A stretch of DNA of 32,510 bases, taken from Gemmatimonadota bacterium. Its GTDB lineage: Bacteria; Gemmatimonadota; Gemmatimonadetes; Gemmatimonadales; GWC2-71-9. The DNA lies in contig QHTW01000048.1 in the NCBI GenBank assembly GCA_003220955.1, forward strand, positions 1 to 32,510. Direction: 5' to 3'. Each line of letters opens with the position of its first letter. Within the stretch, counting starts at the first letter, position 1. The notes beneath the pieces are model-generated. The model was not told the origin of the DNA, ran no database searches, and saw nothing but the letters and a program-made list of their open reading frames with translations. Below, piece after piece: positions 24,166 to 31,767 of this stretch. The position numbers and the translations under genes were made by a program.

Positions 24166-24933
24166 GTGTTGCACCCCTCGCACTTCTCGAGCTCGCCTGC
24201 CGGCGCCGCAGAGCTCACACGCCAGCGCTTGATTCGCGCCGCCCTGGAGTTGTTCACGACCCGCGGCTACCACGACACCACGACGGCCCAAATCGCCAAG
24301 AAGGCCGGGATCGCCGAGGGGACGATTTACCGCCATTTCGCCAGCAAGCAGCAATTGATGAACGAGCTGTATCGCGCCGCCCAACGGTGGGCTACGAAGT
24401 TGGTCCAGGAGACCGCTCGCGATCCGGAGGCGCGAACGGCCCGCGCCCAACTGATGGCCGTCGCGCACGGTTTGTTCCAGGGGGCGGCGGAGGACACGGC
24501 AGTCGTCAAGCTCGGATTGCTGGAGCGGCTCGAAGCGGTGATCGATGATGAGAGCCGCAAGACAGCGCGGGAGTTTCGGTTGGCGCTCGAGCGGATCGTC
24601 GCCGAAGGCAAAGCTCAGGGTGCAGTACGAACGGGTGCGGTCGAGATCTGGGCGGGGGTCTGGCTGGCGACGATCAGCCACGCGTTAGAGAAGATCGTTG
24701 CCGGCGACTGGAAACCGGGAGATGCCGGCGTGCGATTGGTGATATTAGCGTGTGAGCGATGGGCCCCACTTCGCGACAAAACAAGGCAGTCGCTCCGCGG
24801 GGCCCATCGCTCCCACGTTTTTAGGCACGACGTAATTCGAACAACGCAATCTCTGGCGGCACGAAAACGCGTAGCGGCACCCCGACCACGCCAATTCCCC
24901 TGCTCACGTACAGCTGGCTGTTTCCCTGTGTGA
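24166..24933 (+). CDS. TetR/AcrR-family transcriptional regulator
   Basis: About 255 residues from the GTG at 24166; a TTG at 24121 would add 15 non-conserved residues. The N-terminal DNA-binding domain is clear: RLIRAALELFTTRGYHDTTT, AQIAKKAGIAEGTIYRHF and SKQQLM. The helical ligand domain runs to about residue 200 (LACERWAP). The last ~50 residues are Arg-, Thr- and Ser-rich, not TetR-like. They are encoded across a strong hairpin and into the antisense of the phosphoesterase gene, so the natural end may be earlier and a stop may have been lost. TAGATT lies 8 bases before the GTG and could be a -10. The gene diverges from the saccharopine-dehydrogenase-like gene, a likely target, and may also control itself. 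Confidence 0.85.
   Translation: MLHPSHFSSSPAGAAELTRQRLIRAALELFTTRGYHDTTTAQIAKKAGIAEGTIYRHFASKQQLMNELYRAAQRWATKLVQETARDPEARTARAQLMAVAHGLFQGAAEDTAVVKLGLLERLEAVIDDESRKTAREFRLALERIVAEGKAQGAVRTGAVEIWAGVWLATISHALEKIVAGDWKPGDAGVRLVILACERWAPLRDKTRQSLRGAHRSHVFRHDVIRTTQSLAARKRVAAPRPRQFPCSRTAGCFPV
24749..24822. terminator. Long hairpin terminator between converging genes
   Basis: Perfect 14-bp arms GAGCGATGGGCCCC (24754-24767) and GGGGCCCATCGCTC (24799-24812) extend outward past one mismatch by 4 more pairs (CGTG/CACG). The 31-base loop holds an inner 5-bp stem (GCGAC/GTCGC). On the plus strand the stem is followed by GTTTTTA, so it reads as an intrinsic terminator for the TetR gene. On the minus strand it begins 4 bases after the phosphoesterase stop, so it can serve both genes. 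Confidence 0.75.
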
Positions 24934-26014
24934 AGTGCCCCATCACGTACTTCGTGATCAGGCGGCCTGGTGACCAGCCGACCACCGGCAGATAGAACTG
25001 GCCACCGTGGATGTGGCCCGCGAGCGTAAGGGGGATGCCGCGTGGTGCCGCGCCGTCAAACGCACCGGGGCGGTGAGCGAGCAGGATGCGGAACGCGTCT
25101 TTCGCGGGCGGCGTGAGCCGCAGCGCGGGCTCGAGGTCGTAGTCCTGGGGATCGTCCGCGTGCCAGTTGCGCGGGTCGTCAATGCCGATGAGCGCGAGCG
25201 CGGCGCCGTCCCGCTCGATGACGTGCGCGCCATTCTTCACGAACACCTGCCCCGCGTCGCGCACGCCACGAATCACGGCGTCCTCGCCCGTGTAGCGATC
25301 GTGATTGCCCAGGACAGTCACCACGCCGAGCGGAGCGCGCAGGTCGCGAAACGCTCGCACATAGTCCGAGATATACGATTGCGAGATGTCGATCATGTCG
25401 CCGGTCTGCACGATCAGATCGGCGCCGAGGGCGTTCGTCTGCGCGACGATGGCCCGCATTTTCGCTTCGGACATGTGAATGCCGGCGTGCACATCGGAGA
25501 GATGCGCGATGCGGAGCCCGTCGAGCCCGGCCGGCAGATTCGGAAATACCAGCGCGCGGCGCGTGACCTTCGGGAGGCGCTCGGCGCTCCAGATGCCGTA
25601 CGCCGACACGCCGAGTCCCACGACGGCATATGCGTAGGTCGCGCGTGCGAGGAACTGTCGACGCGACATGGCGGTTGGGCGGTTGAGCGGCTCGGCGGTT
25701 GGAGAGTGGCGCAGTTTTCCAACCGCCCAACCGCCGAACCACCAAACCGCCTTCGTGAGTATGTAAAGCGCAACCAGCCCACAGAAAATCCAGCCGAGCA
25801 GCTGCCAGGCGATCCACGGCGCAATGTAGGGAACACGACTGATCCCCCACAGACTGCCGGAGAACATCCGCACGGCGACGATGCCCCACGGGATGTTGAA
25901 GACGACGAACACGACGGTGAGCCAGCGCCGCGCCGAGAGCGGCAGGCGCTCACGCAGATAGAGGAATAGCAGTATTTGAGGCGCCGCGAACAGCAAAAGG
26001 TAGATTAGGGCCAT
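24821..26014 (-). CDS. Membrane-anchored metallophosphoesterase
   Basis: A 397-residue protein. Three transmembrane segments (about 2-20, 31-50, 66-90) are followed by a linker, then SRRQFLARA with a fourth hydrophobic stretch (about 127-145), then a calcineurin-like phosphoesterase domain. Metal-site motifs are all present: HLSDVHAG (Asp174, His176), TGDMID (Asp206), GNHD (237-239), LLAHRP and GHIHGGQ. The active site should face the periplasm, as in YkuE-type enzymes; the substrate is unknown (lipid phosphates such as UDP-diacylglucosamine are known for relatives). Residues ~88-115 are encoded by an inverted 8-bp repeat array, right before an internal ATG (Met116) that would give a 282-residue Tat-type form. 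The start codon overlaps the divergent S41-like gene within CATG. Confidence 0.87.
   Translation of the reverse strand: MALIYLLLFAAPQILLFLYLRERLPLSARRWLTVVFVVFNIPWGIVAVRMFSGSLWGISRVPYIAPWIAWQLLGWIFCGLVALYILTKAVWWFGGWAVGKLRHSPTAEPLNRPTAMSRRQFLARATYAYAVVGLGVSAYGIWSAERLPKVTRRALVFPNLPAGLDGLRIAHLSDVHAGIHMSEAKMRAIVAQTNALGADLIVQTGDMIDISQSYISDYVRAFRDLRAPLGVVTVLGNHDRYTGEDAVIRGVRDAGQVFVKNGAHVIERDGAALALIGIDDPRNWHADDPQDYDLEPALRLTPPAKDAFRILLAHRPGAFDGAAPRGIPLTLAGHIHGGQFYLPVVGWSPGRLITKYVMGHFTQGNSQLYVSRGIGVVGVPLRVFVPPEIALFELRRA
25671..25751. repeat. Inverted pair of 4 x 8-bp arrays, copy A (inside phosphoesterase gene)
   Basis: The left arm (25671-25702) is four octamers: GCGGTTGG, GCGGTTGA, GCGGCTCG, GCGGTTGG. 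After a 16-bp loop the right arm (25719-25751), read on the other strand, is GCGGTTTG, GTGGTTCG, GCGGTTGG, GCGGTTGG. The arms match at 26 of 32 positions and can fold into a long hairpin. It encodes the linker between the membrane and catalytic parts of the phosphoesterase. A related copy lies at 27984-28084. Confidence 0.85.
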
Positions 26015-27311
26015 GTCATCCCGTACGCTGACGTTTTTTGGCTTGTTCCCCGCGCTTCTCGGCGCCCAGCGACCCGCGAGTGTCGATCGACAACTGGCGG
26101 CCGCTGGTCTGTGGGCCGAAGCACGCTACAACTATGCCTACTGGGACGTCGTCCGCGCGAATTGGGACTCCGCGTTCGCTGCGACGGTCACCTTTACAGA
26201 AGCGCGGCCCGCGCCGAGCGACTTGCAATTCCTTCGGCGGCTGCGGCGCTGGGGCGCGCTGCTCAATGACGGCCAGCTCGAGCTGCTCGCGCCGGCCGCC
26301 GTGGCGAACCGCATCGCGCGACCACCCCTGGCGCTGCGCAGCATCGAGCGCCGGCCATTCATCATCGACTACGTCGTCAACGACGAGATGCGCGTGGCGC
26401 GACCCGAGCGGTTGGCGGAGATCCTGGCGGTCCAGGGCATCCCTGCCGCCGCGTGGATTCGCGACTCGGTCGTGCCGGAAGTCGCCGCAACCAACGAGGC
26501 GAGCCGCTGGGAGCGCGCCGTCGCGCAGATGCTCGACGGTGAGCGCGGCACGGCGCTGCACCTCCTGCTGCGACTCCCGGGCGGTGCCGAGCGCGGCGCG
26601 AGCGTCACACGCACGCTGGCGTTGACCGCGCGGTCGTCGCTCGACCGCGCCGCGCTCGAAGCCGATACCCTGCCCGACGGCGTGATCTGGATGCGCGTGA
26701 ACTCCCTCGCCGATCCGGATGTCCTCAGCCTGTTCGATCGCTCCGTCGGCAACGCGGCGCGCGAAGGACCACGCCATCGCGGCTTGATTCTGGATCTTCG
26801 GGAGACCACCTGGACCCCACACGAGCGGGATCAAGGCTACGCGCTGCTGCTCTCGCGCCTCATCGACCGCCCGTTCCTTACCGCCCAGCGTCGCAAGGCG
26901 CGCTACAGCCTCGACTCGCTCGCCTGGGCCGGCACGCCGCCCGACACGATCTGGCCACCGCCGCGGCGCGAGCGGATCGCGTACAGCGGCCCAATCGTCG
27001 TGCTCTGCTCGCCGCGCACGGCCGGCGCCGCGGAAGACTTCGTCGTCGCATTTCGGGCGGGCGGGCGCGGTCCGATCATCGGCGAGCGGACGGCCGGGAG
27101 CACGGGACAGACGGCGGTGCTGCCGCTCGCGCCCGGATGGAAGATCCGCCTGACCGTGTCGCGCGACGCGTTCCCCGACGGCAAGGAATTCGTGGGCACC
27201 GGGATCGCGCCCGACATCCCGGTGGACGTGCGCGTCGAGGACGTGCTCGCCGGGCGAGATGCGGCGTTGGATCGCGCGCGCGCCTACCTCAGCGAAACGG
27301 CCCGGCGCTAG
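26013..27311 (+). CDS. S41 (tail-specific) peptidase relative, exported, nucleophile replaced
   Basis: A 432-residue protein with a signal peptide (MSSRTLTFFGLFPALLGAQ). The C-terminal half has the S41 fold markers: MRVNSLADPDVLSLF, GLILDLRETTW, VLCSPRTAGAAEDFVVAFR, IIGERTAGSTGQ and DGKEFVGTGIAPDIPV. In active members the block before AAEDF reads TxS, with Ser as nucleophile; here it is T-A-G, so Gly338 replaces it. There is no clear PDZ domain. It may be an inactive binding protein or use another residue. A GGG motif lies close upstream of the ATG, which overlaps the divergent phosphoesterase ATG (CATG, 26012-26015). The stop overlaps the converging dienelactone hydrolase stop (CTAG). Confidence 0.75.
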   Translation: MSSRTLTFFGLFPALLGAQRPASVDRQLAAAGLWAEARYNYAYWDVVRANWDSAFAATVTFTEARPAPSDLQFLRRLRRWGALLNDGQLELLAPAAVANRIARPPLALRSIERRPFIIDYVVNDEMRVARPERLAEILAVQGIPAAAWIRDSVVPEVAATNEASRWERAVAQMLDGERGTALHLLLRLPGGAERGASVTRTLALTARSSLDRAALEADTLPDGVIWMRVNSLADPDVLSLFDRSVGNAAREGPRHRGLILDLRETTWTPHERDQGYALLLSRLIDRPFLTAQRRKARYSLDSLAWAGTPPDTIWPPPRRERIAYSGPIVVLCSPRTAGAAEDFVVAFRAGGRGPIIGERTAGSTGQTAVLPLAPGWKIRLTVSRDAFPDGKEFVGTGIAPDIPVDVRVEDVLAGRDAALDRARAYLSETARR

Positions 27312-28087
27312 GTCTTCAGCTGCGCGCGGAAGAAGCTGATCACCGCGCGCCACGCGCTGTCGGCGACTTCCGGTTTCTCGCGCGTGCGCAGAAAGCCGTG
27401 CCCGACCCCCGGATAGACGGTGTACGGGTAGGCCTTGCCGGCAGCCCGCATCGCCGCCGCGGCGTCCGGTAGTCCCGCGTCGATGCGCGCGTCGTTCTCG
27501 GCATACACGCCGAGCCCCTTCGCGCGAATCTTCGGTATATCGGCGGTGTTGGGCGCAGGACCATAGCAGACCACAAAGGCTTTCAATTCAGGCGCATTCG
27601 TCGCGTACCGGAAACTTTGCCCGCCGCCCCAGCAGAAGCCGATGACCCCGACGTCGCTCGCACGGGCGGCCTTCACGGTCTTTAGAAAGGCGCGCGTCGC
27701 CTCGAGATCGGCCGTTATGGTATCGGGGTTCAGCGTTGCGATCAGTTTGCGCGCGGAATCTTGCGACGCCGGCGTACCACCGCGGTGCGACAACAAGTCG
27801 GGCGCAATCGCGACGAAGCCGTCCTTGGCGAGCTGCTCGATTGTCTGCTTGATAAAGTCCGACATGCCGAAGATCTCGTGGATGACGATCACCGCCGGCG
27901 CCGGCTGCGGGCGCTCCGGATACGCGATGTACGCGGTCACCGTGTCTTTGCCGTTGAGGAACTTCACGTACTCGGAGTGGATGTCGGTTAGGCGGTTAGA
28001 CGGGTAGGCGGTTAGCACAAACCCGACCAACCCCGCCGCCGCGACGAAACCGCTAACCTTCCAACCGTCTAGCCGCCTAGCGCCCAT
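27308..28087 (-). CDS. Dienelactone hydrolase-family protein
   Basis: A 259-residue alpha/beta hydrolase. Cys152 in GFCWGGGQ, Asp199 in YAENDARID and His230 in GVGHGF form the DLH triad; Glu71 in VIHEIFG is the residue that activates the Cys. The true dienelactone role in chloroaromatic breakdown is not supported by neighbours, so a broader ester or lactone hydrolase is likely. The first 35 residues, including a hydrophobic run that mimics a signal peptide, are encoded by a repeat array (27984-28084). A GTG at 27967, starting KFLNGKDTV, would give a cytosolic form of normal family length. The ATG start lies inside the last 11 bp of the upstream sugar dehydrogenase gene. Confidence 0.85.
   Translation of the reverse strand: MGARRLDGWKVSGFVAAAGLVGFVLTAYPSNRLTDIHSEYVKFLNGKDTVTAYIAYPERPQPAPAVIVIHEIFGMSDFIKQTIEQLAKDGFVAIAPDLLSHRGGTPASQDSARKLIATLNPDTITADLEATRAFLKTVKAARASDVGVIGFCWGGGQSFRYATNAPELKAFVVCYGPAPNTADIPKIRAKGLGVYAENDARIDAGLPDAAAAMRAAGKAYPYTVYPGVGHGFLRTREKPEVADSAWRAVISFFRAQLKT
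27984..28084. repeat. Inverted pair of 4 x 8-bp arrays, copy B (joins two genes)
   Basis: The left arm (27984-28015) is TCGGTTAG, GCGGTTAG, ACGGGTAG, GCGGTTAG. After about 37 bp the right arm (28053-28084), read on the other strand, is GGCGCTAG, GCGGCTAG, ACGGTTGG, AAGGTTAG. The arms match at 23 of 32 positions, and the ACGG unit is third in both. The right arm supplies the TAG stop of the sugar dehydrogenase gene, and the element encodes residues 2-35 of the dienelactone hydrolase. Confidence 0.82.
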
Positions 28088-29147
28088 AGCTCACCCTCCA
28101 GATTTTGCCGCCCATGTCATCACTCACCAGCAGCGATCCGTCCGGCAATACGAGCAAGCCGACGGGCCGTCCCCAGCGACTGCCATCGGGACGTTGCCAG
28201 CCGACGATGAAATCCTCGACGCCGGCGCTGTCGACCTCCACCCGTACGACTTTTGCGCTCGTGGGAACGCTGCGGTTCCACGAGCCGTGCAGCGTGACAA
28301 ACGCATCGCCGCGATACTCGGCGGGGAACTGCGTTCCCGTGTAGAACGCGATGCCGAGCGGCGCGGAGTGCGCCTGGATCGTGATCGCCGGCGGCTCGAC
28401 AGTCGAGCAGTTCGCCGAACCGTACTCGGGATTCGGCTTGCCGGGGAGATAACACTCCGGCCAGCCGTAGTTGCGACCGTCTTTGATGATGTTGATGTGC
28501 TCGGGCGGTGCGTCATCGCCGAGGTTGTCGCGGTCGTTGTTGCCGCCCCACAGCTCGCCCGTTTTCGGGTTGAATGCCAAGCCGACCGTGTTACGCAGCC
28601 CCCGCGCGAATATCCGGCCCCCCGAAGCGTCGGCGTTGAACTGCGTCACGGCCGCCCGCATTGAGTCACGCTCGTCGCAGACATTGCATGAGGACCCGAC
28701 CGCTACGTACAGCTTGCCGTCCGGACCGAACACGATCGTCCGGGTCGAATGACCGCTGCGTGGCAAGCGCAGCAGCGTCTTTGGCTCACGGACGCCCGGA
28801 TCGTAACGAACGAGCTCGAGCTCCCCGGCGACGTACATGGTGTCGCCGCGGAAGGCGATGCCGAAGGCGCCTTTCAGTCCGCTCGCGACCGTCACCACGC
28901 TGTCGCGGACACCATCGTGATTCGCGTCGATGAGCTTGACGACCAGACCGGACCCCGGCTGCGAGGCATAGACCACGTTGCCCGGGCCGAGCGTCATGAA
29001 GCGGACGTTCGGGAGATTCTCGGCGAATACGGCGATCTTGAACCCGGGCGGTACGCGGAGCGCGTCGTCGCTCCTTGCTTGACTCCGGGCGGGAGCTCCG
29101 CCGCAGGCGACGGCGATGACGGCGGCGAACAAGGCACGTAGACGCAT
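28077..29147 (-). CDS. PQQ-dependent-type sugar dehydrogenase (glucose/sorbosone dehydrogenase family), exported
   Basis: A 356-residue six-bladed propeller protein. The signal peptide ends in AVIAVACGGA, which could be a lipobox with Cys as the lipidated residue. Blade features: VPPGFKIAVFAENLPNVRFM at the start, SGHSTRTIVFGPDGKLYVAVG, FARGLRNTVGLAFNPKTGELW, NNDRDNLGDDAPPEHIN and GWPECYLPG. These match the glucose/L-sorbosone dehydrogenase family, whose members oxidise aldoses in the periplasm with PQQ, though many relatives have no proven cofactor. GGAGG before the ATG is a good ribosome site, and the gene begins 3 bp after the aminopeptidase stop. Its own stop codon lies in a repeat array. 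Confidence 0.85.
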   Translation of the reverse strand: MRLRALFAAVIAVACGGAPARSQARSDDALRVPPGFKIAVFAENLPNVRFMTLGPGNVVYASQPGSGLVVKLIDANHDGVRDSVVTVASGLKGAFGIAFRGDTMYVAGELELVRYDPGVREPKTLLRLPRSGHSTRTIVFGPDGKLYVAVGSSCNVCDERDSMRAAVTQFNADASGGRIFARGLRNTVGLAFNPKTGELWGGNNDRDNLGDDAPPEHINIIKDGRNYGWPECYLPGKPNPEYGSANCSTVEPPAITIQAHSAPLGIAFYTGTQFPAEYRGDAFVTLHGSWNRSVPTSAKVVRVEVDSAGVEDFIVGWQRPDGSRWGRPVGLLVLPDGSLLVSDDMGGKIWRVSYGR

Positions 29148-29150
29148 TCG

Positions 29151-30692
29151 TTACCTCCGACCGATGGCGGTGACTCGCAACAGGAGTCTGCCGTCCGGGT
29201 CCACTCGAACCTCGGTAGGCGCAAACGGCAGATCGACACGAGCAGACGTGGCGCGGCTTCCTTCGCTCACCGTGACAGTGCGGCGCACGTTCGCGCCGTT
29301 CGCTCTTCGGAACTCGAGCGTCAGCTCCGGGAGTCGGAACAGGCCCCACTCAGGTTTTTGGTGTTGGGTGATACCCAGAACCACTTTCCTCGCTCCCGCC
29401 TCGTATTGCCACGTCACGTCGAGCTGTGTATACCCCGGTTGGTGCAGCCATTGGTGGAAGAACCAACCAAGATCCGCTCGGGCTTCCTTCTCCATTACGC
29501 GCTGGAAGTCCTCACTCGTTGCGGTAGAGTCGCGGTAGGTACGGTAGTAGGCTCGGAGCCCGCGGAAGAAGGCCGAATCGCCGATCGTGCCGCGGAGCAT
29601 GTGCAGCACCCATGCACCTTTGGCATACCCCGAGTCCACGATCGGCCGGTCGGTGACCGCGGATTTGAAGTAATTCTCGGCGTTCGCGCGCATGACGTTT
29701 GCCAATACCGAGTCGCCGTCCAGCGCGGCGCCTATGACGCCATCGAAGTAGGTCGCGAAGCCTTCAGAGAGCCAGATATCGGGCCAGTCGCGTTCTGTGA
29801 CGGCGTCGCCGAACCACTGGTGCGAAGTCTCGTGCCGCACGACGCCCTCGCCCATCCTGCGCTCTACGTACGGCTTCTCCGCATAGAAGATGGCGCTCGA
29901 GTTCTCCATGCCGCCGAATTTCGTGGATGACTGCACCTGGGCGAGCTTCTCGTAGGGGAACGGCCCGATGAGTCGCTGCATCACCTCGACGATCTCGGTG
30001 GCGCGACGAAACGGACCCGAGTCGGCGTATGCCGAGTCCTCAGGATAGGTCCAAACTTCGATGGGGATCGTGTCGCGGCCGTTGATCGCGGGCCGGTGCG
30101 TTGAGACCGTGAACTCGCCGGCGCCGATGACCATCGTATATGTCGGGATCGGATGGGATTCGGTCCACATCCCCGAAGTCGAAGTCTTGCCATTTGCAAC
30201 GACTCGCCACGATGGCGGAGCCGTGATGTTGAACATGACGCGGGCCTTGTCCGACGGGTGGTCGAGCGTGGGAATCCAGAACCGCGCTCGCTCCGGCCAG
30301 TTGTCCGCAAACGCGACGCGGCGTCGCCGCGCGCTCGGCCCGATGATCAATCCATCTTGTGGGCTCCCGTGATATCGGATCATCAAACCAGCGGTAGGTT
30401 CCCCGTCTGTGGGGACGGAAATGATCCGGCCGTCATAGTGAAACGAAATCGGTGTACTGTGATCGTCGCCATCCACGCGCGAGACGGAATCGATCTGCAT
30501 CCCGACGAGGTTCAGCCGGATGGTGTCCTCGCCCGATGGTCGTACAAGTATGCCCGTGCGGCCGCTGATGACGGTTCCCGTATCTGGAATCGTCAAGTAC
30601 ACGAAATAGCGAAGAGCATCACTGGGCCGCTGTTGAGCTAGAGTGTTCCCTGCTCCGAAGAGCGCCAACAATAGGCTACCGACCGTTCGCAT
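29151..30692 (-). CDS. M1-family zinc aminopeptidase, exported
   Basis: A 513-residue protein with a signal peptide (MRTVGSLLLALFGAGNTLAQQ). The beta-sheet N-terminal domain leads to the catalytic domain with the substrate motif FGGMENSSA, the zinc site HETSHQW (His287, Glu288, His291) and the third ligand Glu310 in WLSEGFATYF. A Tyr in the SGYAKGAWVLHMLR region fits the transition-state tyrosine area. The long C-terminal helical domain of aminopeptidase N is missing, as in the short secreted M1 enzymes. The ATG at 30692 is preceded by GGAG at good distance; an ATG at 30701 is less well placed. The 5' end overlaps the E1-alpha gene by 17 bp. The codons look less GC-rich than those of most neighbours. 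Confidence 0.9.
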   Translation of the reverse strand: MRTVGSLLLALFGAGNTLAQQRPSDALRYFVYLTIPDTGTVISGRTGILVRPSGEDTIRLNLVGMQIDSVSRVDGDDHSTPISFHYDGRIISVPTDGEPTAGLMIRYHGSPQDGLIIGPSARRRRVAFADNWPERARFWIPTLDHPSDKARVMFNITAPPSWRVVANGKTSTSGMWTESHPIPTYTMVIGAGEFTVSTHRPAINGRDTIPIEVWTYPEDSAYADSGPFRRATEIVEVMQRLIGPFPYEKLAQVQSSTKFGGMENSSAIFYAEKPYVERRMGEGVVRHETSHQWFGDAVTERDWPDIWLSEGFATYFDGVIGAALDGDSVLANVMRANAENYFKSAVTDRPIVDSGYAKGAWVLHMLRGTIGDSAFFRGLRAYYRTYRDSTATSEDFQRVMEKEARADLGWFFHQWLHQPGYTQLDVTWQYEAGARKVVLGITQHQKPEWGLFRLPELTLEFRRANGANVRRTVTVSEGSRATSARVDLPFAPTEVRVDPDGRLLLRVTAIGRR

Positions 30693-31767
30693 ACACTCCA
30701 TCCAGCGCTGTCTCTCCCTTCGGCATCTTCTCCCGGCTCGCGATCGCCTCCTCGGCGGCCTTTGACACTCCCGCCGTCACCTCGGCCTCGATCTCGCCGA
30801 GCTGCTTGGCCTTCACGCCTTCTTCCTTCAAGTACTCCTCATAGAGCCCAACAGGATCGCGCTTGCCCCACGAGCGAAACAGCTCGGCCGGGAACGTCTC
30901 TCGCGCCTCGCGCTCGTCGTGCGTCGCGTGCCCGCCCATCCGGAACGTCTCCGCAATCAGTAGCGCCGGCCCGTTCCCGCTACGACACCGCTCGGCGGCC
31001 ATTCGTGTCGCCGCAAAGGCGTCGAGCACGTTGTTGCCGTCGAACGACACGCCCCACACGCCATAGCTCGCCGGCCAATCCTTGAAATCGGCGGGCAGAT
31101 GGTGCTGTTCGAGACGCGTGCCGAGCGCGACCTGGTTGTTCTCGATAATGAAGATGGCGGGGACACGCTGCACGGCGGCAAAGTTGGTGCCTTCGTGCGC
31201 CGCCGCGGTCTTCGTGGAACCATCACCAACCCACGTGAGCACCACGCGCGGCTCGCGCTTGAGCTTGAACGTGAGCGCGATCCCTGCAATGACGGGCACC
31301 ATGTCGCCGACGTGCGAGATCGGTTGGAGGACTCCTTGAGCGAACGATCCCACGTGCAGATCGCGTCCGGCGCTCGGCGAGTCTGCAGTGGCGAGATAGG
31401 CGCGCAGCATGTCGGCGATCGACATCCCCATTTCGCAGCACGCCGCGGCGTTGCGGATCATCGGGGCGACGATGTCGGTACCGCGCGCGAGCGCCTGTAC
31501 CGGCCCGACCGTCGTCGCTTCTTCACCGGTGCCGAGCCACGCTTTCGAGATGACGCCCGTGCGCACCCAACGCTTCAGCTCGATGTCGTGCAGTCGCGCG
31601 CGCAGCAGACCGCGATAAAGCTGGAGTTTGGCGTCAGGAGTCAGGGCTGATACGATCGAAGCGCGCTCGGGATCATTTTCGATCGTGGCTCGGAATGCCT
31701 TGACGAGCTTCAGGTCAGGCTTCCAGTCGACGTACTCCGGTGGGTCGAACGCGGGGAACCGCTTCAC
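30676..31767 (-). CDS. Thiamine-diphosphate 2-oxoacid dehydrogenase E1 alpha subunit, orphan
   Basis: A 363-residue protein from the GTG at 31767, which overlaps the amidohydrolase stop (GTGA); a longer open frame upstream is only antisense-like Arg-rich sequence. The thiamine diphosphate motif runs from GDGST (181-185) to ENN (209-211). The phosphorylation-loop-like region SFRMGGHATHDE is also present. It is closest to the branched-chain 2-oxoacid or pyruvate E1 alpha subunits (PdhA/BkdA type). No E1 beta, E2 or E3 gene follows: the next gene is an aminopeptidase that overlaps its 3' end. It must pair with a beta subunit encoded elsewhere, or act in an unknown way. Confidence 0.85.
   Translation of the reverse strand: MKRFPAFDPPEYVDWKPDLKLVKAFRATIENDPERASIVSALTPDAKLQLYRGLLRARLHDIELKRWVRTGVISKAWLGTGEEATTVGPVQALARGTDIVAPMIRNAAACCEMGMSIADMLRAYLATADSPSAGRDLHVGSFAQGVLQPISHVGDMVPVIAGIALTFKLKREPRVVLTWVGDGSTKTAAAHEGTNFAAVQRVPAIFIIENNQVALGTRLEQHHLPADFKDWPASYGVWGVSFDGNNVLDAFAATRMAAERCRSGNGPALLIAETFRMGGHATHDEREARETFPAELFRSWGKRDPVGLYEEYLKEEGVKAKQLGEIEAEVTAGVSKAAEEAIASREKMPKGETALDGVYANGR

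Noticed and set aside
25671-28084. CRISPR array or IS ends for the octamer arrays
   Set aside because: The units are directly adjacent with no spacers, the arms are inverted, and no transposase or cas gene lies between the two copies.
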